Assembly (NCBI GenBank): GCA_002424495.1
Contig: DIKH01000181.1
Location: 1 to 6,000 of the forward strand
Direction: 5' to 3'
Length of the DNA stretch: 6,000 bases
DNA from: Desulfobacteraceae bacterium UBA5623
GTDB taxonomy: Bacteria; Desulfobacterota; DSM-4660; Desulfatiglandales; Desulfatiglandaceae
Of the stretch, positions 1 to 5,872 are shown piece by piece; the stretch's first letter is position 1, and every line of letters begins with the position of its first letter. A program made the translations under genes and the position numbers. Below the pieces are notes generated by a model that made no database searches, was not told the DNA's origin, and saw nothing but the letters and a program-made list of their open reading frames with translations.

Positions 1-284
1 TTCCAGAAATTGCATGCACAGTAAGCGGATGTGCCTCCTTCAGACTTGGCTATTTCAATAATGATGGCGGCATTCGCCCTCTGGGCGGCCCTGATGGCCC
101 CGTAAATCACAAAGTGATTTCTGCCGTTGGCCGCAATGGTCATGGCCTTTCCTTTTGCAATCATGGCCCTGTCAATTACCTTGCCGCTGACAATCAACGC
201 CCTGGAATTAGGAAATAACCGGACAATGTTTGGCGGACGGCCGATCTCAAGAGCCTTTTCAAATTCTGCTGACGCTTTAGACAT
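1..284 (-). CDS. Class II (metal-dependent) aldolase-like protein, N-terminal part, cut by window edge
   Basis: Only the first 94 codons are present; the gene continues past the left edge. The ATG at 282-284 is preceded by a strong GGAGGAGGG ribosome site (289-297) four bases away, which fixes the start. The peptide begins MSKASAEFEKALEIGRPPNI. Around residues 48-80 it reads AMTIAANGRNHFVIYGAIRA, then an alternating hydrophobic strand (NAAIIIEIAKSEGG) and NFW. This is the layout I associate with the first beta-alpha unit of class II fructose-bisphosphate/ketose-bisphosphate aldolases, where a helix following an early Asn leads into a strand carrying 'xxxILQxS'-type sequence. Zinc ligands lie further downstream and cannot be checked. 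The family reversibly cleaves ketose (bis)phosphates to dihydroxyacetone phosphate and an aldehyde. It is the third gene of a minus-strand cluster, 73 bp after the dehydrogenase. The substrate is unknown, and the family call is by resemblance only. Confidence 0.7.
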   Translation of the reverse strand, partial: MSKASAEFEKALEIGRPPNIVRLFPNSRALIVSGKVIDRAMIAKGKAMTIAANGRNHFVIYGAIRAAQRANAAIIIEIAKSEGGTSAYCACNFW

Positions 285-303
285 AGTACCCTCCTCCGTT
301 ATT

Positions 304-331
304 GATTGAAGATTGATGATTGAAGATTGAC
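304..331. repeat. Two-copy 14-bp tandem repeat in the gap before the class II aldolase
   Basis: GATTGAAGATTGAT (304-317) is followed directly by GATTGAAGATTGAC (318-331), 13 of 14 bases identical. Each unit itself contains two GATTGA words. It occupies the untranslated gap between the dehydrogenase stop and the aldolase ribosome site. It probably arose by slippage or duplication; no function is shown. Confidence 0.85.
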
Positions 332-347
332 GAATAAGGTTTGTCAA
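319..347 (-). promoter_or_regulatory. Weak candidate internal promoter for the class II aldolase gene
   Basis: On the minus strand, TTGACA (342-347) is separated by 17 bp from TTCAAT (319-324), a perfect -35 and a 4-of-6 match to the -10 box. The -10 falls inside the second copy of the 14-bp repeat. Together with the 73-bp gap this could allow the aldolase to be expressed apart from the upstream genes. Such matches occur by chance in A/T-rich gaps, so this is tentative. Confidence 0.3.
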
Positions 348-357
348 GCTTCAGTTG

Positions 358-1398
358 TTAATTGATTTGTTTTTGTGGATCTATGATCACCTTCACGCAC
401 TCATGTTCAACAGGGGAGGCGACCGCACGAAATCCATAGGGCGCCTCTTCCATGCCCAGTCTGTGGGTAATGGTCTTTTCTACCGGCACTGCCCCGGCCC
501 TCAAGAGTTCAAGGGCGGTTTTACAGTCGTAAGGGCTTCCTGCATATGTACTTGTCAGTGTTGCCTCTGTCCTCCAGAAGATGTCATTAATAGTGGCGGG
601 GATGATTGCACCTTCAGCCCCGCCTGCAAAGAACAGGGCCGTCCCTCCCCTTTCAACGGTCTTAAAGGCCAATGGGATAAAACCATCGAAGCAGATAATA
701 ACCAGATCGGCCAGCCTTCCTGCATTGGCCGCTCGGATTGAAGGGATAAGGTTATCATCCGCATCAAGGGCAAGATCAGCCCCCATCTGTGCGGCCTTCT
801 TTAGCCTGAAAGCTATGGTATCGGCAGCTATGATCAAGCCAGCCCCAAGGGCCCTGGCAAGTCCAACATGAAGTAGCCCTGATATTCCGCTCCCCAGCAC
901 CAGGACAGACTGGCCGGGCTTAAGCCCTGCGTTTCTCTGTCCCCTTAAGACACAGGCAAGCGGCTCCATAAACGATGCATTCTCATAGGAGAGCCCATCC
1001 GGGATATGAAAGACCCCACGGTCAACATTAATGGCAGGTATCCTGATATACTCGGCAAACCCGCCGGGATAAAAGGATGTCCCTTTCAAGAGGGTCTCGC
1101 ATACGGTATGATGGCCGCTTAAGCAGTAATGGCAGGTGTTGCAGGGCACGTGGTGGGTTGCGCAGATCCTGTCGCCGGGTCTGAACCTTTCCACGCCCTC
1201 CCCTGCCTCAATCACCTCTCCCGAAACCTCATGACCCAACACCAGGGGCACCTTGTCGCGTCTGTACCACTCCATTACGTCGCTACCGCATATGCCGCTT
1301 GCGACAACCTTCATCAGAATTTCCCCATGCCCTATTTTGGGGATCGGCATCTGTTGAACGCGTATGTCCAGGTTGCTGTAATACATCAAGACGCGCAT
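358..1398 (-). CDS. Zinc-dependent medium-chain alcohol/polyol dehydrogenase (sorbitol/threonine dehydrogenase-like)
   Basis: This is a cytoplasmic NAD(P)-linked oxidoreductase of the zinc-containing MDR family, 346 residues from the chosen start, a normal length. Visible features are the catalytic-zinc motif GICGSD (Cys37), GHE (His56, Glu57) with further downstream LGHEVSGEVIEAGEGVERFRPGDR typical of GroES-like domains, and a third ligand region MEPLAC (Glu145). The four structural-zinc cysteines are C86, C89, C92 and C100. The Rossmann loop GSGISG spans residues 169-174, and an Asp about 20 residues later (AADT) favours NAD over NADP. The ATG at 1396-1398 is chosen because family members start at this point (MRVLMYY). 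An in-frame GTG at 1408-1410 adds four residues, and neither has a good ribosome site. It lies 64 bp after the LsrF-like gene and 73 bp before an aldolase, consistent with oxidising a polyol or hydroxy-ketone in the same pathway. Threonine, butanediol and sorbitol subfamilies cannot be separated from sequence alone. Confidence 0.9.
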   Translation of the reverse strand: MRVLMYYSNLDIRVQQMPIPKIGHGEILMKVVASGICGSDVMEWYRRDKVPLVLGHEVSGEVIEAGEGVERFRPGDRICATHHVPCNTCHYCLSGHHTVCETLLKGTSFYPGGFAEYIRIPAINVDRGVFHIPDGLSYENASFMEPLACVLRGQRNAGLKPGQSVLVLGSGISGLLHVGLARALGAGLIIAADTIAFRLKKAAQMGADLALDADDNLIPSIRAANAGRLADLVIICFDGFIPLAFKTVERGGTALFFAGGAEGAIIPATINDIFWRTEATLTSTYAGSPYDCKTALELLRAGAVPVEKTITHRLGMEEAPYGFRAVASPVEHECVKVIIDPQKQIN

Positions 1399-1462
1399 GA
1401 TCTTATTCACTGTGCTGATATGTTCAAATAAAGAAGAGTGCTGCTAAGAGACTGAGATATAA

Positions 1463-2353
1463 TTAGCTGTCTTTCATTGTCATAAAAAGATCAAGCGCCT
1501 GTTTAGGTGTTGCATTTTCATGAATGACGGAACTTAGTGCCCTCATCATGGCAACAGGATGCTGGTGTTGCCATACGTTTCTCCCCAAATTGACACCTAT
1601 GGCACCTTTTTGCATGCCGTCATGAACAAAGTTAAAGACCTCCAGCTCAGTGTCACATCGAGGTCCCCCCGCGATAACAACCGGAACAGGGCAGCCGTTG
1701 GTCACTTTGTCGAAGTCTTCAGCACTGTAATATGTCTTTACTATCTTTGCACCCAACTCCGCGGCAATACGGCAGGCAAGGCCAAGATACCTGGCAGTCC
1801 TCTTTTCCAACTCCTTTCCCACGGCAGTTACGGCCATAACCGGTATGCCGCAACCTTCGCATGTGTCAACCAGATTGGCCAGGTTCTGTAATGTCTGTTT
1901 TTCATATTCAGTTCCGACAAATATGGAAAGCCCGACCGCAGCCACATTTAGACGGATCATCTCCTCGGCAGACGTAGTGATCACCTCATTGGCCAAGTCA
2001 TTCCCAACAACGCTGGTGCCGCCGGAGACCCGCAAAATAATAGGGGTTTCTATGTCAGGATCAATGGATGCACGAAGCACACCCCTGGTGACAAAAAGAC
2101 CATCTGCAAATGGGAGCAGTTCACGAATCGTATCCTGAGGCCTTTCAAGGCAGCGGGTAGGACCCTGGAAATAGCCATGATCAATGGGGAGAAATTGGCA
2201 GTGGCCATCGGATTTGATAAGGCGGGACAGGCGGTTTCTCATCCCCCACCCGAGATTGTCTCCTCCTTTGATACACTTTCCCCTGGTGCTTTTGATTTCA
2301 GAAGGCATTTCAGTTGCACCCCTGGCATCCAGAAGATTTGCTGCATCCGGCAT
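1463..2353 (-). CDS. lsrF: LsrF-like class I aldolase / 3-hydroxy-5-phosphonooxypentane-2,4-dione thiolase family protein
   Basis: This 296-residue cytoplasmic TIM-barrel protein closely resembles E. coli LsrF, as recalled, over its whole length. Matching stretches include LGWGMRNRLSRL (34-45), IDHGYFQGP (57-65), the TRGVLR segment (89-94), VTAVGKE (175-181), KIVKTYYS (203-210), PVPVVIAGG (222-230) and GVNLGRNVWQHQHPVAMM (253-270). Lys206 in KTYY matches the catalytic Lys203 of LsrF. LsrF transfers acetyl from phosphorylated AI-2 breakdown product P-HPD to CoA, giving dihydroxyacetone phosphate and acetyl-CoA. The wider DeoC/LacD-like family also contains ordinary aldolases. The ATG start at 2351-2353 is chosen because AGGAGG (2361-2366) is seven bases upstream; an in-frame TTG two codons earlier would be too close to it. 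It is first in the minus-strand cluster with a dehydrogenase and a class II aldolase. No lsrK, lsrR or lsrACDB is visible nearby, so the true substrate may be another sugar phosphate. The family call is firm and the reaction is not. Confidence 0.88.
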   Translation of the reverse strand: MPDAANLLDARGATEMPSEIKSTRGKCIKGGDNLGWGMRNRLSRLIKSDGHCQFLPIDHGYFQGPTRCLERPQDTIRELLPFADGLFVTRGVLRASIDPDIETPIILRVSGGTSVVGNDLANEVITTSAEEMIRLNVAAVGLSIFVGTEYEKQTLQNLANLVDTCEGCGIPVMAVTAVGKELEKRTARYLGLACRIAAELGAKIVKTYYSAEDFDKVTNGCPVPVVIAGGPRCDTELEVFNFVHDGMQKGAIGVNLGRNVWQHQHPVAMMRALSSVIHENATPKQALDLFMTMKDS

Positions 2354-2360
2354 AAACAAT

Positions 2361-2366
2361 CCTCCT
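2361..2366 (-). promoter_or_regulatory. Ribosome binding site that sets the lsrF-like start
   Basis: AGGAGG on the minus strand sits seven bases before the ATG at 2353, ideal spacing. The upstream in-frame TTG (2357-2359) lies only one base from it after the trailing A, so the ATG is the start. Confidence 0.8.
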
Positions 2367-2403
2367 CATAATTCCCAGGATTCAAACTATGATCCTTAAT
2401 TCA

Positions 2404-2429
2404 AATTAAAAATTTACAATTAAAAATTT
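2404..2429. repeat. Two-copy A/T-rich repeat of period 14 in the lsrF leader
   Basis: The 12-mer AATTAAAAATTT occurs at 2404-2415 and again at 2418-2429, exactly 14 bp apart, and the 12-mer is a near palindrome. It lies between the candidate promoter and the start of the lsrF-like gene, so it would fall in the transcript leader. It has the same period as the repeat at 304-331 but a different sequence. Confidence 0.8.
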
Positions 2430-2457
2430 CAAAGCCCTTTGATTTTGTTCTGGTCCA

Positions 2458-2486
2458 TTGTTAAGTCAACCTGCTTGCTATGTCAA
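2458..2486 (-). promoter_or_regulatory. Candidate promoter for the lsrF-dehydrogenase-aldolase cluster
   Basis: On the minus strand a perfect -35 box TTGACA (2481-2486) is followed after 17 bp by TAACAA (2458-2463), a poor (3 of 6) -10 box. A second TTGACT lies inside the spacer (2464-2469). The implied leader of about 100 nt would contain the 14-bp-period repeat. The weak -10 box may mean activator dependence or a chance match. Confidence 0.35.
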
Positions 2487-2531
2487 GAGGTTTCGGGCAA
2501 AGGAATCTAAAAGGGCAGAGCCATCAATACG

Positions 2532-2560
2532 TTGACTGACCCGGAAGATTACTTTAAATT
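2532..2560 (+). promoter_or_regulatory. Candidate sigma-70 promoter for the DUF1285-like gene
   Basis: TTGACT (2532-2537, 5 of 6) and TAAATT (2555-2560, 4 of 6) are separated by 17 bp, about 40 bp before the ATG at 2602. Spacing and position fit a simple promoter. It diverges from the cluster promoter at 2458-2486 with about 45 bp between the two -35 boxes, so one regulator could act on both. Confidence 0.45.
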
Positions 2561-2601
2561 GATTCGCAGACATATCTGACGATCCATTTTTAAGAGGGAC
2601 T

Positions 2602-3078
2602 ATGACAGAAACAGAGATGAAAGACCTGCCACCATGTCTTATCTACATTGATAAGGAGGGGGTCTGGCACCATCAGGGTGCAGAGATGGTCCGCCGTGAT
2701 TTCATTCGCATGTTCTTTCAAAACATGGAGATGGACCCCGACGGCTGTTATGTGATCAACTGGGGAGGCAAACGCTGTTATGTAGAGGTTGAAGACACTG
2801 CCTTTGTGGTCCGCAATGTGCTCTATCAGGAGACGGCAGAAGGTCAGATGGACAGGTTTGAGTTATCTTTAAGCGATGACACAAAGGAAGATCTGCTGCC
2901 GGAGACCCTTTATGTGGGGGATAATAATGTGATGTATTGCAGGGTAAAAAGCACCGCTTTTCCGGCACGTCTCAATCGCACATCCTATTATGAGCTTGTT
3001 AAACACATAGTAGAGAAAAGAGGCGCATTTTATCTGTCTATAGGTGGAAGAGATTATGAAATCAAAGGAATTCCATAG
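2602..3078 (+). CDS. DUF1285-like conserved protein of unknown function
   Basis: This is a 158-residue soluble protein with no signal peptide or membrane segment. The start is supported by an AAGAGGG ribosome site (2592-2598) three bases before the ATG. Its pattern matches what I recall of DUF1285. An opening strand-turn 'IDKEGVWHHQGAEMVRRDFI' (16-35) corresponds to the family's 'I.rDG.W.y.G.pi.R..lv.lF'. Next come DPDGCYVIN (45-53) and VEVEDTAFVV (61-70), matching 'V.VeDaPFv'. The C-terminal part (about 110-155) reads CRVKSTAFPARLNRTSYYELV and then a 'G..yl.iGGr.Y.I' ending, like the family's 'aRl.R..yyeLv...wsGG.ffpl'. Four cysteines (C12, C49, C59, C113) are present, but their arrangement is not a recognisable metal site. 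No function is known. It faces the ppiD gene tail to tail with a 35-bp gap and no obvious terminator between them. Confidence 0.75.
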   Translation: MTETEMKDLPPCLIYIDKEGVWHHQGAEMVRRDFIRMFFQNMEMDPDGCYVINWGGKRCYVEVEDTAFVVRNVLYQETAEGQMDRFELSLSDDTKEDLLPETLYVGDNNVMYCRVKSTAFPARLNRTSYYELVKHIVEKRGAFYLSIGGRDYEIKGIP

Positions 3079-3113
3079 CCTCACCTAAAACTTAACACCA
3101 AACTTATCCTTCC

Positions 3114-5006
3114 TTACGGCGGTGTAATTATATCAATGTCTGCGTGCGCCCTCAGGAAATCCAGCCAGTTTTCAAAAAGCCTGGTGTGTTTTTTCTGCAT
3201 CAAACTAAGGCGCTGCTTTTCTTTTTCTTCCTGAAACTTGGCATCATCAATGCCCTTAGACTCCTCCCACCTGATAACGAACGAGCCCTTGCTGTTCTCA
3301 AATGCCGCATCAGGATATCTCTTGCCCTCATTGAGCCTGAATAATTTTTCTTGGAGTTCAGGCTCATAACCTATCTTGGGAATCGCGCCTTGTCGTGCGA
3401 AAAAATCGGTCTTTTCTATCTGAAGTTGTTTTTCCTTTGCAAGATCATCCCATGATTTCCCTTTTTGCAGTTCAGCCAACATACTTTCGGCAGCGGTCTT
3501 TGCCTCTTTTGCCGCCAGATCGTCTGACAGGTCGGCCTTTACCATCTCTGCCACCTCCGGCAGTTCAGGCAAATAGGACGCCTTTCTGTCCGCCACTTGG
3601 AAGAGATAGTATTTCTCTCCAAGTTCGAACAATTCGCTGACCTCATTTTTTCCAAGGGAAAATACACTTTGTTGCAGTTTTCTGTCGGCCTGAATACCAG
3701 GTATGGATTCATCCTGAGAAAGATACCCGGTGAATTTGGCCTCGAGGCCCTGTCCTGTTGCATACTGGGAAAGCTCTGTGTCATAGGGCATCTGGTCTAT
3801 AAGAGTCTGGCCTTTTTCATAGGCCAGTTCCTGACTCGCATTCCGGATAAGGGTCCCGGTTATCTCGCCCCGCGCCTCTTCCAATGGCCTTGTCCTCTCT
3901 TCCTTGACATCCTCCGCCTTAATGATGTGATAGCCGAATTCAGTCCGCACAAGGTCGCTGATCTCCCCTGCCTTCATCTTAAAGGCGGCATCTTCAAAGG
4001 GCTTGACCATCTGGCCTGCGGAAAAATATCCAAGGTCCCCCCCCCTTTCCTTGGAAGGACAATCAGAGTATTTTTTGGCAAGTTCGGCAAAATCCTTTCC
4101 TTCCCGCACCTCTTTAAGGACAGATTGGGCCTTTTCCTTTACTTCTTTTTCTTTATCCTCTGTTGCCTTACCATCAAGTTTAAAGAGGATATGCCTGGCC
4201 TTTATCTTTTTCGGCTCATGAAACGTAGAGATATTGTCTTCGTAATAATTCTTGATATCATCGTCCGTGGTGTTGATACCCTGCTCATAAGACGTTGGGG
4301 CAATCTCCAGATAAGCGATCTTGACTTTTTCAGGGACCCTGTATTTTTCCCTGTTTTTTTCAAAAAAAGCCTTTATTGATGCATCATCCGGGACAACTGA
4401 CTTTTTAAATGTCTCACTCTTAAATTGAATCATGCTGATTTTTACCTTCTCATTATCAAAGGTATACTGGTCCAATACCTCCTGGTCAGTCACCTCTGAG
4501 AAGGCATACAGAAATTGCCTGAGTTTCATCCCAAGCATGTCTTGCGAAATAGCAGCCTCAAAATCCTCCGGTTTCATGCGGTTTCGGCCCAACATTGCCC
4601 TGTACTGCCCTATGTCAAACCTGCCGTTTACCTGAAATATCGAATATTCCTGGATAGCCTGCTGAATCTCCTTTTCCGTGATATCGAGTCCCAGCCTCCT
4701 GGCCTCCTGATCTATCAGCCTCTGGTTTATAAGGTTGCTCAATGCCTGGTTTTTGAGATCAAGGGCCTTTACCATGTCGTCATTCCACATGTCTTTGTAT
4801 TGGCGTTGAAGTGATTCAACCAGTTCGACATATGATTTGCGGTATTCCTCAGAGGTAATCAGATCTCCATTTACATAGGCAGTTTTTAACGCCCGGTCGG
4901 CCGTAAATGAATAGCCAAAATAAAAGACAAAGACCACTGCAATAATTGCGATCAAGGTCTTTATCAGCCAGGACTGCGCATGCTTTCTCATCAGGCTCAG
5001 TATCAT
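3114..5006 (-). CDS. ppiD: Membrane-anchored periplasmic peptidyl-prolyl isomerase of the SurA/PpiD type
   Basis: The predicted foldase has 630 residues, matching the usual PpiD length (about 620). A short cytoplasmic N-terminus and one membrane segment (about 14-34) anchor it in the inner membrane with the rest in the periplasm, where it would assist folding of exported and outer-membrane proteins. It shows a SurA_N-like helical region (about 38-185, opening with the characteristic VNGDLITSEEY) and a parvulin domain (about 268-366) with ARHILF, SDCPSKERGGDLGYFSAGQM, PFEDAAF and FGYHIIK. His272, Cys316, Phe338 and His360 occupy catalytic parvulin positions, so the domain looks active, unlike the degenerate one of E. 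coli PpiD. A long charged C-terminal region (370-630) contains a second, less conserved stretch. The start has a TAGGAGGA ribosome site and the gene has its own strong promoter (5100-5128). A G9 run lies in codons 321-324. It appears monocistronic within the window. Confidence 0.93.
   Translation of the reverse strand: MILSLMRKHAQSWLIKTLIAIIAVVFVFYFGYSFTADRALKTAYVNGDLITSEEYRKSYVELVESLQRQYKDMWNDDMVKALDLKNQALSNLINQRLIDQEARRLGLDITEKEIQQAIQEYSIFQVNGRFDIGQYRAMLGRNRMKPEDFEAAISQDMLGMKLRQFLYAFSEVTDQEVLDQYTFDNEKVKISMIQFKSETFKKSVVPDDASIKAFFEKNREKYRVPEKVKIAYLEIAPTSYEQGINTTDDDIKNYYEDNISTFHEPKKIKARHILFKLDGKATEDKEKEVKEKAQSVLKEVREGKDFAELAKKYSDCPSKERGGDLGYFSAGQMVKPFEDAAFKMKAGEISDLVRTEFGYHIIKAEDVKEERTRPLEEARGEITGTLIRNASQELAYEKGQTLIDQMPYDTELSQYATGQGLEAKFTGYLSQDESIPGIQADRKLQQSVFSLGKNEVSELFELGEKYYLFQVADRKASYLPELPEVAEMVKADLSDDLAAKEAKTAAESMLAELQKGKSWDDLAKEKQLQIEKTDFFARQGAIPKIGYEPELQEKLFRLNEGKRYPDAAFENSKGSFVIRWEESKGIDDAKFQEEKEKQRLSLMQKKHTRLFENWLDFLRAHADIDIITPP
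4029..4055. repeat. Perfect 7-bp inverted repeat enclosing a C9/G9 run inside ppiD
   Basis: TCCAAGG (4029-4035) and CCTTGGA (4049-4055) are perfect reverse complements around a 13-base loop that contains nine consecutive C on the plus strand (4037-4045), so G9 in the ppiD message. The run encodes the Arg-Gly-Gly-Asp of the parvulin domain, just after Cys316. Long G runs slip during replication, and one slip here would destroy the domain and everything after it. Confidence 0.85.
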
Positions 5007-5401
5007 TTAGATTTTCCTCCTAACCAGGGCAGGCAGAAAATAACAATGGCGTTTTCTGTTTGCAGAAGTTTATAAGGACTCCATTTCTTTGAAAAAGTGA
5101 GTATAGGAAAATTGCAGTTGCGTGTCAATGGAGTATCTGGAACATGAGAAAATGTCTTTTACTGCGTAAGTGATCATGGACTTAATTCCTTTTTTCCGGG
5201 GTAACCTGGCTAGATGAAGAGCACACGTCAAAAGGGGGTCAGTCCTATTTGCCTTCCGCTGATGTCCCGCTCTATCAGCCAGGCGGCGTTGAAAACCATT
5301 ACGTCCGTAAGAACGCAAGTTAAGACATAAACATTCTTTTCCATCCCCCACACCAAGCAGTTTTATCCCGGCGTTTTCCGGAGATCCTACTGGTTCGCAC
5401 A
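5007..5401 (-). other. 395-bp gap between ppiD and the peroxiredoxin gene with no convincing gene
   Basis: It holds the ppiD promoter (5100-5128) and an untranslated ppiD leader of roughly 85 nt containing a small TTCTG-CAAA-CAGAA hairpin. Two minus-strand open frames are weak candidates. One is a 110-codon frame (5070-5402) whose ATG overlaps the peroxiredoxin stop as TAATG, but it resembles no family I know, is rich in Arg/Cys/Leu of mixed codon use and runs through the ppiD promoter. The other is a 38-codon frame in a different register (5228-5344), beginning MEKNVYVLTCVLTDVMVF and ending RQIGLTPF, with a hydrophobic N-terminal half and a G-rich stretch but no proper ribosome site. The plus-strand string GGGGGTCAGTCCTATTTGCC (5234-5253) resembles tags I have seen near REP-type elements, but no palindrome or transposase accompanies it. 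A short CCGG-CCGG hairpin near 5365-5385 lacks a T run, so it is not a clear terminator. Confidence 0.5.
5100..5128 (-). promoter_or_regulatory. Near-consensus sigma-70 promoter of ppiD
   Basis: On the minus strand TTGACA (5123-5128, 6 of 6) is separated by exactly 17 bp from TATACT (5100-5105, 5 of 6). Transcription would begin near 5093 and give a leader of about 87 nt before the ppiD ATG. This is the best promoter match in the window and suggests strong housekeeping expression of ppiD. Confidence 0.75.
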
Positions 5402-5872
5402 TTATCGGTTGAGTGTTTCAAGCGCCTTTTGAAGCTCCATAACAGGCGGGGGCTCGTTTATGTCATGGATGTCTAAGAATCGGATAATCCCATCTTTATC
5501 AATAACAAACAGTGCTCTTTCACTTTCTCCTGTTGCTCGTAAGACACCATATTTCCCCGCCACATTCCCATGTGGGAAAAAGTCCGAAAGAACGGGAAAC
5601 CACAATTTATCCTTGTTGATTGAGATCTCTCTTGTCCAGGCATACAGTGTGGGGATATTGTCCACTGTAATCCCAAGCAATATGGCATCATTATTACGAA
5701 AAATATCTTCCGCAGTATCATAGACCGGCCATTGAGCGGAACATACTGGTGTCCAGGCCGCAGGGACAAAAGAAATCACCACATTCTTTTTCCCAAGGTA
5801 CTGGTTTAAGGAAATCTTGCCTCCATCCACGGCCGGAAGCGTAAAATCCGGCGCATTGTCTCCCAGTTTCAA
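5402..5872 (-). CDS. 1-Cys-type peroxiredoxin (AhpC/TSA family, AhpE/BCP-like); probably the mature part of an exported protein
   Basis: The 156 residues from a TTG start form a complete thioredoxin-fold peroxidase domain that reduces hydrogen and organic peroxides. The opening LGDNAPDFTLPAVDGGKISL (3-22) is typical. The active site FVPAAWTPVCSAQW (35-48) contains the Pro37-Thr41-Cys44 triad around the peroxidatic cysteine. The conserved active-site arginine is likely Arg119 in SERALFVIDKDG (117-128). Cys44 is the only cysteine in this segment, so within it the enzyme is of the 1-Cys type and would need an outside thiol for recycling. Tryptophans flank the active site, as in a group I recall from Geobacter-like bacteria. 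The TTG at 5870-5872 has no ribosome site, and the reading frame upstream remains clearly coding. The listed start is thus a fallback, and the protein is probably a secreted precursor whose gene is frameshifted near 5975. Confidence 0.88.
   Translation of the reverse strand: MKLGDNAPDFTLPAVDGGKISLNQYLGKKNVVISFVPAAWTPVCSAQWPVYDTAEDIFRNNDAILLGITVDNIPTLYAWTREISINKDKLWFPVLSDFFPHGNVAGKYGVLRATGESERALFVIDKDGIIRFLDIHDINEPPPVMELQKALETLNR

Noticed and set aside
1129..1431. 100-codon plus-strand frame opposite the dehydrogenase start
   Set aside because: It is the antisense of the zinc-binding region of a clearly conserved dehydrogenase, with no independent support.
3079..3113. Bidirectional terminator between the convergent DUF1285-like and ppiD genes
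   Set aside because: The 35-bp gap shows no inverted repeat or T run. Termination must be by another mechanism or within the gene ends.
4354..4368. T7-C-A7 perfect inverted repeat
   Set aside because: It is explained by Phe-Phe-Glu-Lys codons in ppiD. The one-base loop cannot form a terminator hairpin, and it is inside a gene.
3597..4379. 260-codon plus-strand open frame
   Set aside because: It lies wholly inside ppiD on the opposite strand. Its composition (long Phe/Leu runs) is the antisense shadow of Lys/Glu-rich coding sequence, and there is no ribosome site or family resemblance.
5234..5253. REP-like or insertion-element remnant (GGGGGTCAGTCC tag)
   Set aside because: There is a single occurrence, no flanking palindrome, no target duplication and no transposase gene in the window.
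5362..5386. CCGG-AAAACG-CCGG hairpin as terminator of the peroxiredoxin gene
   Set aside because: The stem is short, with a bulge, and the minus-strand sequence after it is AAAACTGC, not a T run.
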